64,000 bases of DNA from Maribacter sp. HTCC2170 (GTDB taxonomy: Bacteria; Bacteroidota; Bacteroidia; Flavobacteriales; Flavobacteriaceae), in contig NC_014472.1 in NCBI RefSeq assembly GCF_000153165.2, positions 2,724,001 through 2,788,000 of the forward strand, given 5' to 3'. The notes beneath the pieces were generated by a model. That model had not been told where the DNA came from. It saw nothing but the letters and a program-made list of their open reading frames with translations, and did no database searches. Shown here piece after piece: positions 43,499 to 51,081 of this stretch. The translations under genes were made by a program, and so were the position numbers. Numbering within the stretch: position 1 is the stretch's first letter; every line of letters starts with the position of its first letter.

Positions 43499-44195
43499 TT
43501 TTTTTTATTTTCATTAATGTTTTTCCAGATTTGAATAAGTCCATCAATCCTATTTCCTTTTTTGCGTCTTTAGCAAGTTTTATTTCTGCCATTTTAACAA
43601 CTTCATTTGATGCTTTGGAAATACTTCCTGAATCGTAAATTGGATTTGGGTCATATTCAATCACCAGTTGTATTGCTTTAGTTTCTATTTCTCCTACTAT
43701 TTCGTTTGATAAATATAATGCCATATCTATTCCTGCTGATACTCCTGCAGCGGTTATATACTTTCCTTGTTTAACTATTCTTTTGTTTTTTGGTTTTACT
43801 CCGAAATCTTTTAACAAATTTATTGGTTTCCAATGCGATGTTGCCTCTTTGTCTTTGAGTAATCCTGTTGCCGCCAAAATTAGAGAACCAGAACACACAG
43901 AAGTGGTCCACTTAGTAGTTTTGTCAATTTTGTTAATCCAATTCAGAACTTTTTCATTTTTCATTTCTCTAATGAAAGTAATTGCAGAACCTGGAATTAA
44001 TAAAATATCTGCACTTTCGATTTCATTAATGTCAAATTTTGCGTTTAAATGAACATAATCAGAGTCTGCTTTTATTTCGCCTTTATTTTCTGCTACAAAA
44101 TAAACTTCAGCATCTCTCATATTTCTTAAAACTTCATATGGACCAATAGCATCCAGCATTGTTATTCCGTTATATATGTAAATTACTATTTTCAT
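43491..44195 (-). CDS. DJ-1/PfpI family protein
   Basis: A 234-residue protein of the class I glutamine amidotransferase-like superfamily. The nucleophile elbow is SVCSGSLILAATGLL near residue 100. The N-terminal start VIYIYNGITMLDAIGPYEVL resembles isonitrile hydratase and GATase1-AraC-type DJ-1 proteins. No AraC DNA-binding domain is present. The C-terminal 40 residues are Lys-rich. Likely a hydratase or stress-related glyoxalase-like enzyme; exact activity is unknown. Single gene on its cassette. Confidence 0.8.
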   Translation of the reverse strand: MKIVIYIYNGITMLDAIGPYEVLRNMRDAEVYFVAENKGEIKADSDYVHLNAKFDINEIESADILLIPGSAITFIREMKNEKVLNWINKIDKTTKWTTSVCSGSLILAATGLLKDKEATSHWKPINLLKDFGVKPKNKRIVKQGKYITAAGVSAGIDMALYLSNEIVGEIETKAIQLVIEYDPNPIYDSGSISKASNEVVKMAEIKLAKDAKKEIGLMDLFKSGKTLMKIKKSR

Positions 44196-44224
44196 TTATT
44201 TACTAGATTTTCGTTTTTTTAAAT

Positions 44225-44360
44225 TGCAGGTAACGGTTCGGCTTTGATTTGTTGTGGAAAATTTCCGCAGGACTTTTCCGCCGTAGCCTGATTCTTTTTA
44301 TAAAGCTACCGATTTCCGTTTAGGAAATCCGCCGAAATGGATTATAGGTTTTGTTCTGAT
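44225..44360. repeat. cassette junction element 5
   Basis: From GCAGGTAACGGTTCGGCTTTGAT through CAGGACTTTTCCGC and hairpin GATTTCC (44311-44317)/GGAAATC (44323-44329) to AATGGATTATAGGTTTTGTTC. Strongly similar to junctions 2 and 13. Confidence 0.7.
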
Positions 44361-44441
44361 TAATTCTTATCGTAAAAATATAGTGTAAAAGGCATATTTT
44401 ATTGAGTAAATTCAAGGAATAATTGTTATTACTTGTTATGG

Positions 44442-45104
44442 TTACGCCAAACCATAGTAAATACAAATTATGGCAATGGTGTCAAAAAAACCGTGTACAG
44501 CAACAATGAACCACAAATCGTATTTACGCAAGTAGAATATCAGGGCTAAAAGCGCTCCGACGGACCCTGCAACTAGTTGCCCAGTAATTCCTTGATAACT
44601 ATGCATTAAGCCAAAAAAACAAGCAAGTAGGACAATGTTAAGCACCATACTGACTTTGCTCTCTCCAAAGAATTTTACAAATTGACGCATAAAATAACCG
44701 CGAAAGATAATTTCTTCTCCAAAACCAGCGGTAGCCCAAACTACCAGTATTGCAATTAAACAGGCCGGAAGATTTCCTTTCAATGAATCAAAACTTGAAT
44801 AATCTATAGGAACTCCTGTGAGTTTGGTAGTTGCTGGAACTAATGCAAAGACATAAAAAGCAAAGAGTCCTAGCGCAACTAATGGAGCATGTACGGCTAT
44901 GTTTTTGACGGTGAAATTTTCACGATGAAATCCAAGTGCTGAAAATGGTTTTCCTTTATATTCTATATAATTAGCAATAATGATTAATATTGAAATAACT
45001 ACATTTTCTATGTAGCTTAAACTGATGGGTCCAAACCATAAAAAGCAGATGATTGTAATGGTGATTAATGGAATTAGTGTTTGTTGTAAGGTCAGTTTGT
45101 TCAT
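44442..45104 (-). CDS. CPBP-family intramembrane protease
   Basis: A 220-residue polytopic membrane protein with about seven hydrophobic segments. The Rce1/CPBP catalytic motifs are visible: GFGEEIIFRGYFMRQ near residue 127 (EEx3R), GLMHSYQG near residue 165, and a C-terminal VHGFFDT with a further His. Bacterial members are intramembrane endopeptidases often linked to bacteriocin immunity or anti-sigma cleavage. It is followed on the same strand by junction 5 and preceded by the LytTR regulator without a junction between them, so the two probably form one cassette. Confidence 0.82.
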   Translation of the reverse strand: MNKLTLQQTLIPLITITIICFLWFGPISLSYIENVVISILIIIANYIEYKGKPFSALGFHRENFTVKNIAVHAPLVALGLFAFYVFALVPATTKLTGVPIDYSSFDSLKGNLPACLIAILVVWATAGFGEEIIFRGYFMRQFVKFFGESKVSMVLNIVLLACFFGLMHSYQGITGQLVAGSVGALLALIFYLRKYDLWFIVAVHGFFDTIAIICIYYGLA

Positions 45105-45231
45105 TTTTAATTGATTTTAGTTCTTTACGAAATACTGAACTAAATCTCTGAAAAACCTTTTAAATACTTACGTTTTTACTGAATGGTAGCATATTTATAA
45201 CTGAATAGTCGGTAGTTGATGGCATCTTTTA

Positions 45232-46065
45232 TTAAAACCAACTCATAAATGCTTTTCGCTTGTAACGACTGATATAGATTTCAGCAATTGCATCGTTTTC
45301 AATAGAGGCTTTTAACCGAATACGCAACTTGCCATTTTCAATCTTTTCAATTTGGTCTACCGCATCTTTGTGGATTATAATTTTACGATTGGCTCTGAAA
45401 AATAATTGATCATTTACTTTCTCCTCGAGCTCATTCAATGTAAAATCGGTGGTAATTGTTGTACCATCTTTTTGAACCGTATACACAATTTTGTTTTCGC
45501 TGTAAAAGCACAGGATATTTTCATAAGTGAGCTTTGTGATTTTTGCGCCGCTTTCAATTGTAATTTCAGCATCTTTTATGGATAGCTTGTACAAATTATA
45601 TATGTCTTGTGCATACCATAAACCTATTAGAATAAAACTCAATAATAAGGTAAGTAGCAAACCAATTAATAAATAATAAAACACTGTCTGTCCACCCACA
45701 GCTTTATCTGCAATAATATTTACAGGAATATACATGAGTGCAATATATCCTAGAGTAGAAGCCATAAACCAAATAATAGTGACAATTTCTACCTTTTTAG
45801 AGAAATATTTTTTCTTGTAGAATTTAAAATTAAAATGCGCTATGATTCCAATCAGAATACATAAAACAATGGATGACAGAAAACCTTCTATGGGGAATCT
45901 ATACGATTCACCACCTGGAAAACTATCACGTGTTGCTAAATGATTTACCACTAAAGAGAAAATCGTCAATACAATGACCTTTTGAAACCAACGCCAAGCA
46001 GAACTACTGATAAATGCCTGTAATGCTATTTTTACCGTATTCTTGGTTGGTGGTGTAGTACTCAT
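45232..46065 (-). CDS. membrane-bound LytTR-domain transcriptional regulator
   Basis: A 277-residue protein with four membrane helices in the N-terminal 165 residues, then a C-terminal LytTR DNA-binding domain (VKIT-like start IESGAKITKLTYENILCFYSENK, and LFFRANRKIIIHKDAVDQIEK near residue 225). Such membrane-LytTR proteins are common in Bacteroidota and often regulate an adjacent membrane-protein gene. Here the CPBP protease gene follows 127 bases downstream, in the same orientation and cassette, making it a plausible target. Confidence 0.85.
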   Translation of the reverse strand: MSTTPPTKNTVKIALQAFISSSAWRWFQKVIVLTIFSLVVNHLATRDSFPGGESYRFPIEGFLSSIVLCILIGIIAHFNFKFYKKKYFSKKVEIVTIIWFMASTLGYIALMYIPVNIIADKAVGGQTVFYYLLIGLLLTLLLSFILIGLWYAQDIYNLYKLSIKDAEITIESGAKITKLTYENILCFYSENKIVYTVQKDGTTITTDFTLNELEEKVNDQLFFRANRKIIIHKDAVDQIEKIENGKLRIRLKASIENDAIAEIYISRYKRKAFMSWF

Positions 46066-46119
46066 GAATTAGAAGCTCATTTTTTGGTCAACCTATTTCT
46101 GGACGATTTTATTACTATT

Positions 46120-46250
46120 GCAGGTAACGCTTTGTGTATGGTTTCGTTGCATCGACTAAGATAGGAAATTAGCCAGACCATGGTTCAGCAGCGTTGGATT
46201 TTACGATTGGGAAAATCAAAGTAATGAACTATACACGTTGTTGTACCTTA
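46120..46250. repeat. cassette junction element 6
   Basis: Outer arms GTGTATGGTT (46134-46143) and AACTATACAC (46227-46236) pair with one mismatch, and an inner stem GATTTT (46197-46202)/AAAATC (46212-46217) lies between. The ends are GCAGGTAACGC and CGTTGTTGTACC. A different subtype from junctions 2, 5 and 13. Confidence 0.65.
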
Positions 46251-46343
46251 TTGTATTTGTAGAGCTTAAAGATTATTCACCTATTGATTATATTTATCAA
46301 TAATTAGTTTCAATTAATAGCTAAGATGAATTATTAATAGTAA

Positions 46344-46736
46344 ATGACGCCAATGTGGAAATATATAATTGCCTGGTTCCCCATGATTCTAATAGCAATC
46401 GCTAACGGACTATTTCGAGAGAAATTTCTAGTGAATCGTTTAAATGAACTTCAAGCTCATCAGATGTCCACAGGTACTATGATAGTGCTTTTTGGTATTT
46501 ATGTATGGGTACTTTTCAAAATATGGGAACCTGAGTCGGTCAATCAAGCAATAATGATTGGTTTCTTATGGCTATTCTTTACAGTAGTTTTCGAATTTGT
46601 TTTCGGGCACTATATCGTAGGGAATTCTTGGGATAAGTTGCTCCATGATTACAATATTATGAAAGGTAGGGTTTGGATCTTAGTCCTGATTTGGATAACA
46701 ATTGCGCCATACCTCTTTTTTCAATTACAAAAGTAG
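46344..46736 (+). CDS. small membrane protein, opposite orientation within the array
   Basis: A 130-residue protein with four hydrophobic segments (residues about 6-24, 44-62, 72-90 and 108-126). It starts TPMWKYIIAWFPMILIAIANG, which I associate with a Bacteroidota conserved membrane family without known function. It is the only plus-strand gene in the array. Its cassette ends GTTGTACCT (46240-46248) and AGGTACAAC (46752-46760) are exact reverse complements. Confidence 0.6.
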   Translation: MTPMWKYIIAWFPMILIAIANGLFREKFLVNRLNELQAHQMSTGTMIVLFGIYVWVLFKIWEPESVNQAIMIGFLWLFFTVVFEFVFGHYIVGNSWDKLLHDYNIMKGRVWILVLIWITIAPYLFFQLQK

Positions 46737-46750
46737 AATATTCTCGCTAT

Positions 46751-46824
46751 TAGGTACAACGGTTGGGCCATGAGCAGTAGCCTCCCATAATGGCGCTATT
46801 GTTTATAGAATTTGTTGGCAGTAG
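46751..46824. repeat. cassette junction element 7
   Basis: About 74 bp, from TAGGTACAACGGTTGGGCCATGAGC to GGCGCTATTGTTTATAGAATTTGTTGGCA. It lacks the GGATTTCC inner hairpin. The stop of the following minus-strand gene comes 10 bases after GTTGGCAGTAG begins. Confidence 0.55.
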
Positions 46825-47340
46825 TTATTTTTTTATTCCGCTTTCAAATTCTTTCAGCGCTATTTTATTTTTCCGTTTTGAGTATTCTCCATAGGCAATT
46901 CCTTTGTTGTAATCAACAATCAAATAATCAGTCCAACAAAAGAAAAAATCATAATCGTCTTTCTTTCCAAGTTCAGAATTTTCTTTAATCAGAGTTGGTG
47001 CAATTAAATAATATTTTCCAACTTCAAATTCCGTAATATATGGTCTGCATTGTGCTCCATCATCTCCCCAGATTCTAATTCTTTTTCGTGATTCAGTTCC
47101 TTTATACTTTTTTATGATTTCGACGGTCATTGAAAAAGGCATTTTTTTGTCGTACCCAATTATTTCTTGGTCAAGATAATCCGAATATTCAATCACTTTC
47201 ACAAGTGCAACAAATTCCATTCCGCTTGAAATTTGACTAAAAGAACAATCTCCATGGCATTCGCAGTCACAAGCAAATGAATTGAAGGAAATCAACATCA
47301 TTTTCAGAAGTAATATTTTCTTTAGAAACGTATTTTTCAT
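46825..47340 (-). CDS. exported cysteine-rich protein, possibly NTR/TIMP-like
   Basis: A 171-residue protein with a signal peptide (LLLKMMLISFNSFA) and a mature start rich in Cys (ACDCECHGDCSFSQ). A later Cys in DDGAQCRPY and one in FFFCWTDY could form disulfides. The pattern of an N-terminal Cys cluster followed by FVALVKVIEY and VEIIKKYKG strands resembles bacterial netrin/TIMP-like beta-barrel domains, a tentative reading. Probably periplasmic or secreted. Single gene on its cassette; the leader GCAATAATT before its ATG matches that of the 41691 gene. Confidence 0.6.
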   Translation of the reverse strand: MKNTFLKKILLLKMMLISFNSFACDCECHGDCSFSQISSGMEFVALVKVIEYSDYLDQEIIGYDKKMPFSMTVEIIKKYKGTESRKRIRIWGDDGAQCRPYITEFEVGKYYLIAPTLIKENSELGKKDDYDFFFCWTDYLIVDYNKGIAYGEYSKRKNKIALKEFESGIKK

Positions 47341-47487
47341 AATTATTGCTAAGGTAAGGCTATGATTTCGTTGCGGGCTTACGGTCGCGGATTTTCGGCA
47401 GGAAGATCAGACGTAGTAAACTTGCAACTACCTTTGGTTTGGCCCAAAATCGAGTAATTATTTTTATACATTGTTGTGCAACGTTTT
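47341..47487. repeat. cassette junction element 8
   Basis: A junction of about 145 bp from TTGCTAAGGTAAGGCTATGAT to TTATACATTGTTGTGCAACG. GTTGTGCAAC at 47473-47482 is the exact reverse complement of the other end of the next cassette (48007-48016). Confidence 0.6.
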
Positions 47488-47976
47488 TTAATCAAATTCA
47501 GTTTCTATTTTAGTCAGATTTGAAATGTCTTTGTTCAGATATTTAATACTGACTTTTGGTGGAATTGAAATCTCAATACAAGTTTCACTAAAAACTAAGG
47601 TGTCCGAGGATAATTTTCCTTGAAATTCATTGGACATTTTCAACGCTTTGAATATCAATTTAAACATTTTTCGGTCAGAATATAATTCAAGTAATTTTTC
47701 AGTCTCTTCTTGATTAAGTTCTTTAAATCTACTGAAATGAATTTCTATCGATGGAGGAACAGAAATTCCAACAATCAGTCTATTTGTTTTAAATCCAACG
47801 TTTTCAATTAAAGGTAAAACATCAAATACATCTTTTACATAATCAACAAATTTGTTTTTAGTATTAGTCCCAATATCTCCAATTTTAGAAAATCCATTTT
47901 TAAGTTGAGTTAATATTTGTTCAGAACTGTCAGTTACCGTTTTAGATGTTTGTTTTAAAATTGAATTCTTTTCCAT
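47488..47976 (-). CDS. hypothetical cytoplasmic protein in the cassette array
   Basis: A 162-residue protein with no signal peptide. The N-terminal 50 residues are helical and polar (SILKQTSKTVTDSSEQILTQLKNGF), followed by an alpha/beta part with two related phrases (VGISVPPSIEIHF near residue 70 and IEISIPPKVSIKYL near residue 140), suggesting an internal repeat. No family recognised. The start is placed at the ATG at 47976 because the 13 codons upstream lie in the junction. Confidence 0.5.
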   Translation of the reverse strand: MEKNSILKQTSKTVTDSSEQILTQLKNGFSKIGDIGTNTKNKFVDYVKDVFDVLPLIENVGFKTNRLIVGISVPPSIEIHFSRFKELNQEETEKLLELYSDRKMFKLIFKALKMSNEFQGKLSSDTLVFSETCIEISIPPKVSIKYLNKDISNLTKIETEFD

Positions 47977-48002
47977 TTGGTTTGTGTTTCGTTCTGTTTT
48001 AC

Positions 48003-48142
48003 ATATGTTGCACAACGGTTGAGCTATGATTAGTTGCGGGATGGTTCGTAAGAAACATTCCGCTCTTGGTTAGGATAATTAATGCGAATGATTTTCCGAA
48101 GTAAAAATCCGCAGCAATTAATTATACACGTTGTTGGCTAAA
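48003..48142. repeat. cassette junction element 9
   Basis: From GTTGCACAACGGTTGAGCTATGATTAGTTGCGG to CCGCAGCAATTAATTATACACGTTGTTGGC. The arms ATTAGTTGCGG and CCGCAGCAATTAAT pair over most of their length, giving a long imperfect hairpin. Confidence 0.65.
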
Positions 48143-48147
48143 GTTTA

Positions 48148-48585
48148 TTATAGGTAATTGAAGAATAGTTCAACAAAAACACCAAGGACAACACCTAATA
48201 TAGCTGCAATATTAGATAAACGTTTTAATTTAAATGTGTTTGCAAATGCTAGCCATAGACATAAAAGAGCACAAATCGATAAAACTATTGTGCCGTATAA
48301 GGGTACTATGCTATTGAAAAGCCCTATCTGATTAAAAAGAGGATCTAGTAAAGCAGTAAATCCAAAAAGAGCTAAAGTAAAATTTGTCTTTTTATGACCT
48401 ATAAAAAGGTAATAACTTGCAATTAATAGCTCAACACTTATTGCTAAAGGACCAAATTGGTTGTAGTATTCTCTTTTAAAATATTCTTCGAATCCTTGAG
48501 GAAATTCAATCTTTATTATAAATGCAACACTTAAAGCAAGTCCAATAATCAAAAGTAACAATGAAATAATCTTTCTTTTTTTCAT
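48148..48585 (-). CDS. polytopic membrane protein of unknown function
   Basis: A 145-residue protein with about five short hydrophobic segments starting at residues 6, 46, 70, 92 and 120. No charged motif or family recognised. It is a single-gene cassette between junctions 9 and 10. Confidence 0.55.
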   Translation of the reverse strand: MKKRKIISLLLLIIGLALSVAFIIKIEFPQGFEEYFKREYYNQFGPLAISVELLIASYYLFIGHKKTNFTLALFGFTALLDPLFNQIGLFNSIVPLYGTIVLSICALLCLWLAFANTFKLKRLSNIAAILGVVLGVFVELFFNYL

Positions 48586-48599
48586 GAGGAGTTTTTAAA

Positions 48600-48740
48600 T
48601 GTTTGCCAACGATTCGGCTATAATCTCGTGGTGGAATCATCCGGAGGGTTATTCCGTCGAAATCTAGTCGATAGATTTATAAATCAAGTTTTGTTTTAAC
48701 TCTTTGCCATAATGAATTATAGCCACTGTTGACGATAGTT
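48600..48740. repeat. cassette junction element 10
   Basis: From TTTGCCAACGATTCGGCTATAATCTC to GAATTATAGCCACTGTTGACGATAG. A perfect 9-bp stem GGCTATAAT (48616-48624)/ATTATAGCC (48716-48724) encloses a shorter inner hairpin. Confidence 0.65.
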
Positions 48741-48770
48741 TACCCTAATTTGACTCCCATTGATTTTTAT

Positions 48771-49643
48771 TCAATTCGCTTTTGGTCCATCCCAATCGAC
48801 AATTTCAAAAGTTTTCAAAAGACTCTGGCGAATTGGCTCGGTGACCTCGTTAATAGCTTGCAATCCAAAATCCATGCCCACCATGGTGCGAATAGGTCGT
48901 TTACCATCTTCCGTGTCGATTAATTTTTCAAATGCTTGAACCACTAACATTGGATCCGTTGGTGCATTTTTATCTTCAAACGCCGACATTACCTGGCTAC
49001 CAAAAGTCTCACTGAATTCACCAACATGCTGATAAGCCTGAGAAATCTCTTGATCTTCAGATGGAATTACAGTACTGAAAAAGTCTGTTGCAAAAGGACC
49101 TGGTTGCACCATAACTACATCAATCCCTAAAGGTGCTAGTTCATAGCGTAGAGATTCGCTAAATCCTTCCAATCCCCATTTGCTAGCATGATAAATCCCA
49201 AAACCAGGCGAACAACAACGACCTGCGATAGAACTTATTTGAATAATTAAACCACTTTTTTGAGCGCGCATAATGGGCAAAACGGCTTTGGCAACCCTAA
49301 AAGTTCCAACGATGTTAAGATCCAATTGATCTATAAATTGTTCAGAGCTGAACGATTCTATCGGACCTCCATAACCACGACCTGCGTTATTAATGAGTAC
49401 GTCTACTTTTTCGATTTGTGATACTGCTTCGTCAACACTTTTATCCGAAGTAACATCTATATCAATTACTTCAATTTTCAAGTTATTGGATTTAGCAAAG
49501 TTCAAAATTTCTTCAACCTTTGATTTGTTTTTATTCTGTGTATTGCGCATGCTAGCATACACATGATGTCCTTTTTTAGCCAAATATTTCGCTGCCATTA
49601 GTCCAAAGCCCGAACTGCATCCTGTAATTAAAATATTTTTCAT
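48771..49643 (-). CDS. short-chain dehydrogenase/reductase (SDR)
   Basis: A 290-residue classical SDR. Cofactor loop TGCSSGFGLMAAKYL, NNAGRGYGGPIE near residue 87, and catalytic Ser/Tyr/Lys in QISSIAGRCCSPGFGIYHASKWGLEGFSES split across residues about 135-165. The VQPGPFATDFF stretch after the active site is typical of oxidoreductases of the 17-beta-hydroxysteroid/retinol type. Substrate unknown. Single gene on its cassette. Confidence 0.85.
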   Translation of the reverse strand: MKNILITGCSSGFGLMAAKYLAKKGHHVYASMRNTQNKNKSKVEEILNFAKSNNLKIEVIDIDVTSDKSVDEAVSQIEKVDVLINNAGRGYGGPIESFSSEQFIDQLDLNIVGTFRVAKAVLPIMRAQKSGLIIQISSIAGRCCSPGFGIYHASKWGLEGFSESLRYELAPLGIDVVMVQPGPFATDFFSTVIPSEDQEISQAYQHVGEFSETFGSQVMSAFEDKNAPTDPMLVVQAFEKLIDTEDGKRPIRTMVGMDFGLQAINEVTEPIRQSLLKTFEIVDWDGPKAN

Positions 49644-49684
49644 AATGTTATGCTTTTTAATGTTTAATTAAATTCTTTTTACAA

Positions 49685-49945
49685 TTACCGCCAACGGTTT
49701 TGCATAACGCCCGTGGCGGTATGCGGCTGCACGGTCGGCAAGGGAGTCTCAATTGAACGCCAGCGTAAAACTTTCCGCCAGACTGAGCTCCAATTAACGA
49801 GATGAGACGAGGATTTTCAAATTTCGCAAGCGCCGGCAAAGCCGTGTGCTAGTTTTTCCAGTTTAGACTAAGTTACACTATTTGTCTGAATTTCTAGTTA
49901 GCCCAATCTAGTCATGGCTGGGTTATGCGTTGTTACCACCAGCGC
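49685..49945. repeat. cassette junction element 11, unusually long and GC-rich
   Basis: The 305-base gap between the SDR and hydrolase genes is filled by one element about twice the usual length. Outer arms are GCCAACGGTTTTGCATAACG near 49690 and GGTTATGCGTTGTTACC near 49921; GCATAAC (49702-49708) and GTTATGC (49922-49928) are exact complements. The interior (CGGTATGCGGCTGCACGGTCGGC, CGCCGGCAAAGCCGTG) is richer in G and C than the surroundings. No gene is supported inside it. Confidence 0.55.
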
Positions 49946-49948
49946 TTC

Positions 49949-50995
49949 CTATTTGTTCTTCAATTTTTGTGTCAGTTTTATCATAGTTTTAAACGAAATA
50001 TCAGGATGCGCCACCTGATTTACTGTTCCGGCAATGTAGATATTTTCTTTAGGGCTGTAATATGCTAATGCACCAGAAAGTCCTGAATATCCAATGAAAC
50101 TAGGCACAACACCTGTTGGATTGAAAATCCATGGGAGTTTAAATAAATGTAATCCAATTCCAGAACGCATTGGATAAAATATTTTATTCCATTCTTTCAA
50201 TTCGTCAATGAACGAAGAAGGAAACAATTTTCCAGTAAAAAATGCTTCAATAAACACAAGCATATCTTCGGATGTTGAAACTATCCCACCGTCTGGTCCA
50301 AAAGAGGTCATTGCTTTGGGTATGTTGAGTTCATTTTTTCTGTAATAAAGAGTTTTTGGTTTACTGTCTATTGGGTCTTGATATAAATAGGTTTTTGTCA
50401 GATTAAGTGGATTAATGATTAAATCATTGCAGTTTTGGTAAAATGATTTGTCTGTTATGTTTTCAATGATTCTACCCAATAGCTGAAAATTTGTATCAGA
50501 ATAATGTGCTTTATTCTTAGTGCCTGGAGCAAAAAGAGTGGGTATTTTTTTTGCCCTTTCAATAACTTGTTCAAAATTCCAAGATTGGTCATTTCCATTT
50601 AGTAGTTCATCTTCTAAACTTTTACCGTTTGCTCCTTTATCCTGAAAGTAGTCAGGAAGTCCTGATGTGTGAGCGAGGAGGTGTTTGATTAATATTCTTT
50701 CTGAATACTCTTTCCCTTCATAGATGTGCAGAGTTGATAAAATTGACTTGTCTATATAGTTGCTGATTTTGTCATCAAGTTTTAGAACGTTTTCTGCTTT
50801 TAGCTTCAGAATTATAGCAGTCGAAAATAATTTGGTAGTACTAGCAATGAAGTAAGGCTGGTTTTTAGATAAATTTCCAGAAGTTCCATGCCAAACAAAA
50901 CTGCCCTTTTTGACAGCAAATGATGTCCCGAATACCTTTTTACAATCCACTTTTTTATCCAAAATGGTTTGTAACGTTTTTTCTAATTCAGTCAT
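49949..50995 (-). CDS. class C beta-lactamase-like serine hydrolase
   Basis: A 348-residue member of the beta-lactamase/transpeptidase-like family. The Ser-x-x-Lys motif is ASTTKLFS near residue 53 and the Tyr-x-Asn-like motif is HYSDTNFQLLG near residue 155; LLAHTSGLPDYF near residue 105 is typical of the family. No signal peptide is evident, so it may be cytoplasmic, acting as an esterase or peptidase and not a resistance enzyme. The start is the ATG at 50995; the TTG 13 codons upstream is within the junction. Confidence 0.82.
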   Translation of the reverse strand: MTELEKTLQTILDKKVDCKKVFGTSFAVKKGSFVWHGTSGNLSKNQPYFIASTTKLFSTAIILKLKAENVLKLDDKISNYIDKSILSTLHIYEGKEYSERILIKHLLAHTSGLPDYFQDKGANGKSLEDELLNGNDQSWNFEQVIERAKKIPTLFAPGTKNKAHYSDTNFQLLGRIIENITDKSFYQNCNDLIINPLNLTKTYLYQDPIDSKPKTLYYRKNELNIPKAMTSFGPDGGIVSTSEDMLVFIEAFFTGKLFPSSFIDELKEWNKIFYPMRSGIGLHLFKLPWIFNPTGVVPSFIGYSGLSGALAYYSPKENIYIAGTVNQVAHPDISFKTMIKLTQKLKNK

Positions 50996-51020
50996 ATTCG
51001 CTCGGTTGTTTATTTCCGTT

Positions 51021-51076
51021 GATGGTAACGGCAAGTATAAGAAGCGGTTGAATGCTTTTTATACAATGTTGTATCA
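51021..51076. repeat. short cassette junction element 12
   Basis: A 56-bp hairpin: GTATAAGAAGC (51035-51045) pairs with GCTTTTTATAC (51054-51064) with one mismatch. Ends are GATGGTAACGG and ATGTTGTATC. It is the clearest short attC-like fold in the array. Confidence 0.65.
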
Positions 51077-51081
51077 ATTTT

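Noticed and set aside
49657-49839. A 60-codon minus-strand ORF between the SDR and hydrolase genes
   Set aside because: It lies entirely within the long junction element, has a Cys/Arg/Pro-rich composition unlike the neighbouring genes and no promoter or lipobox.
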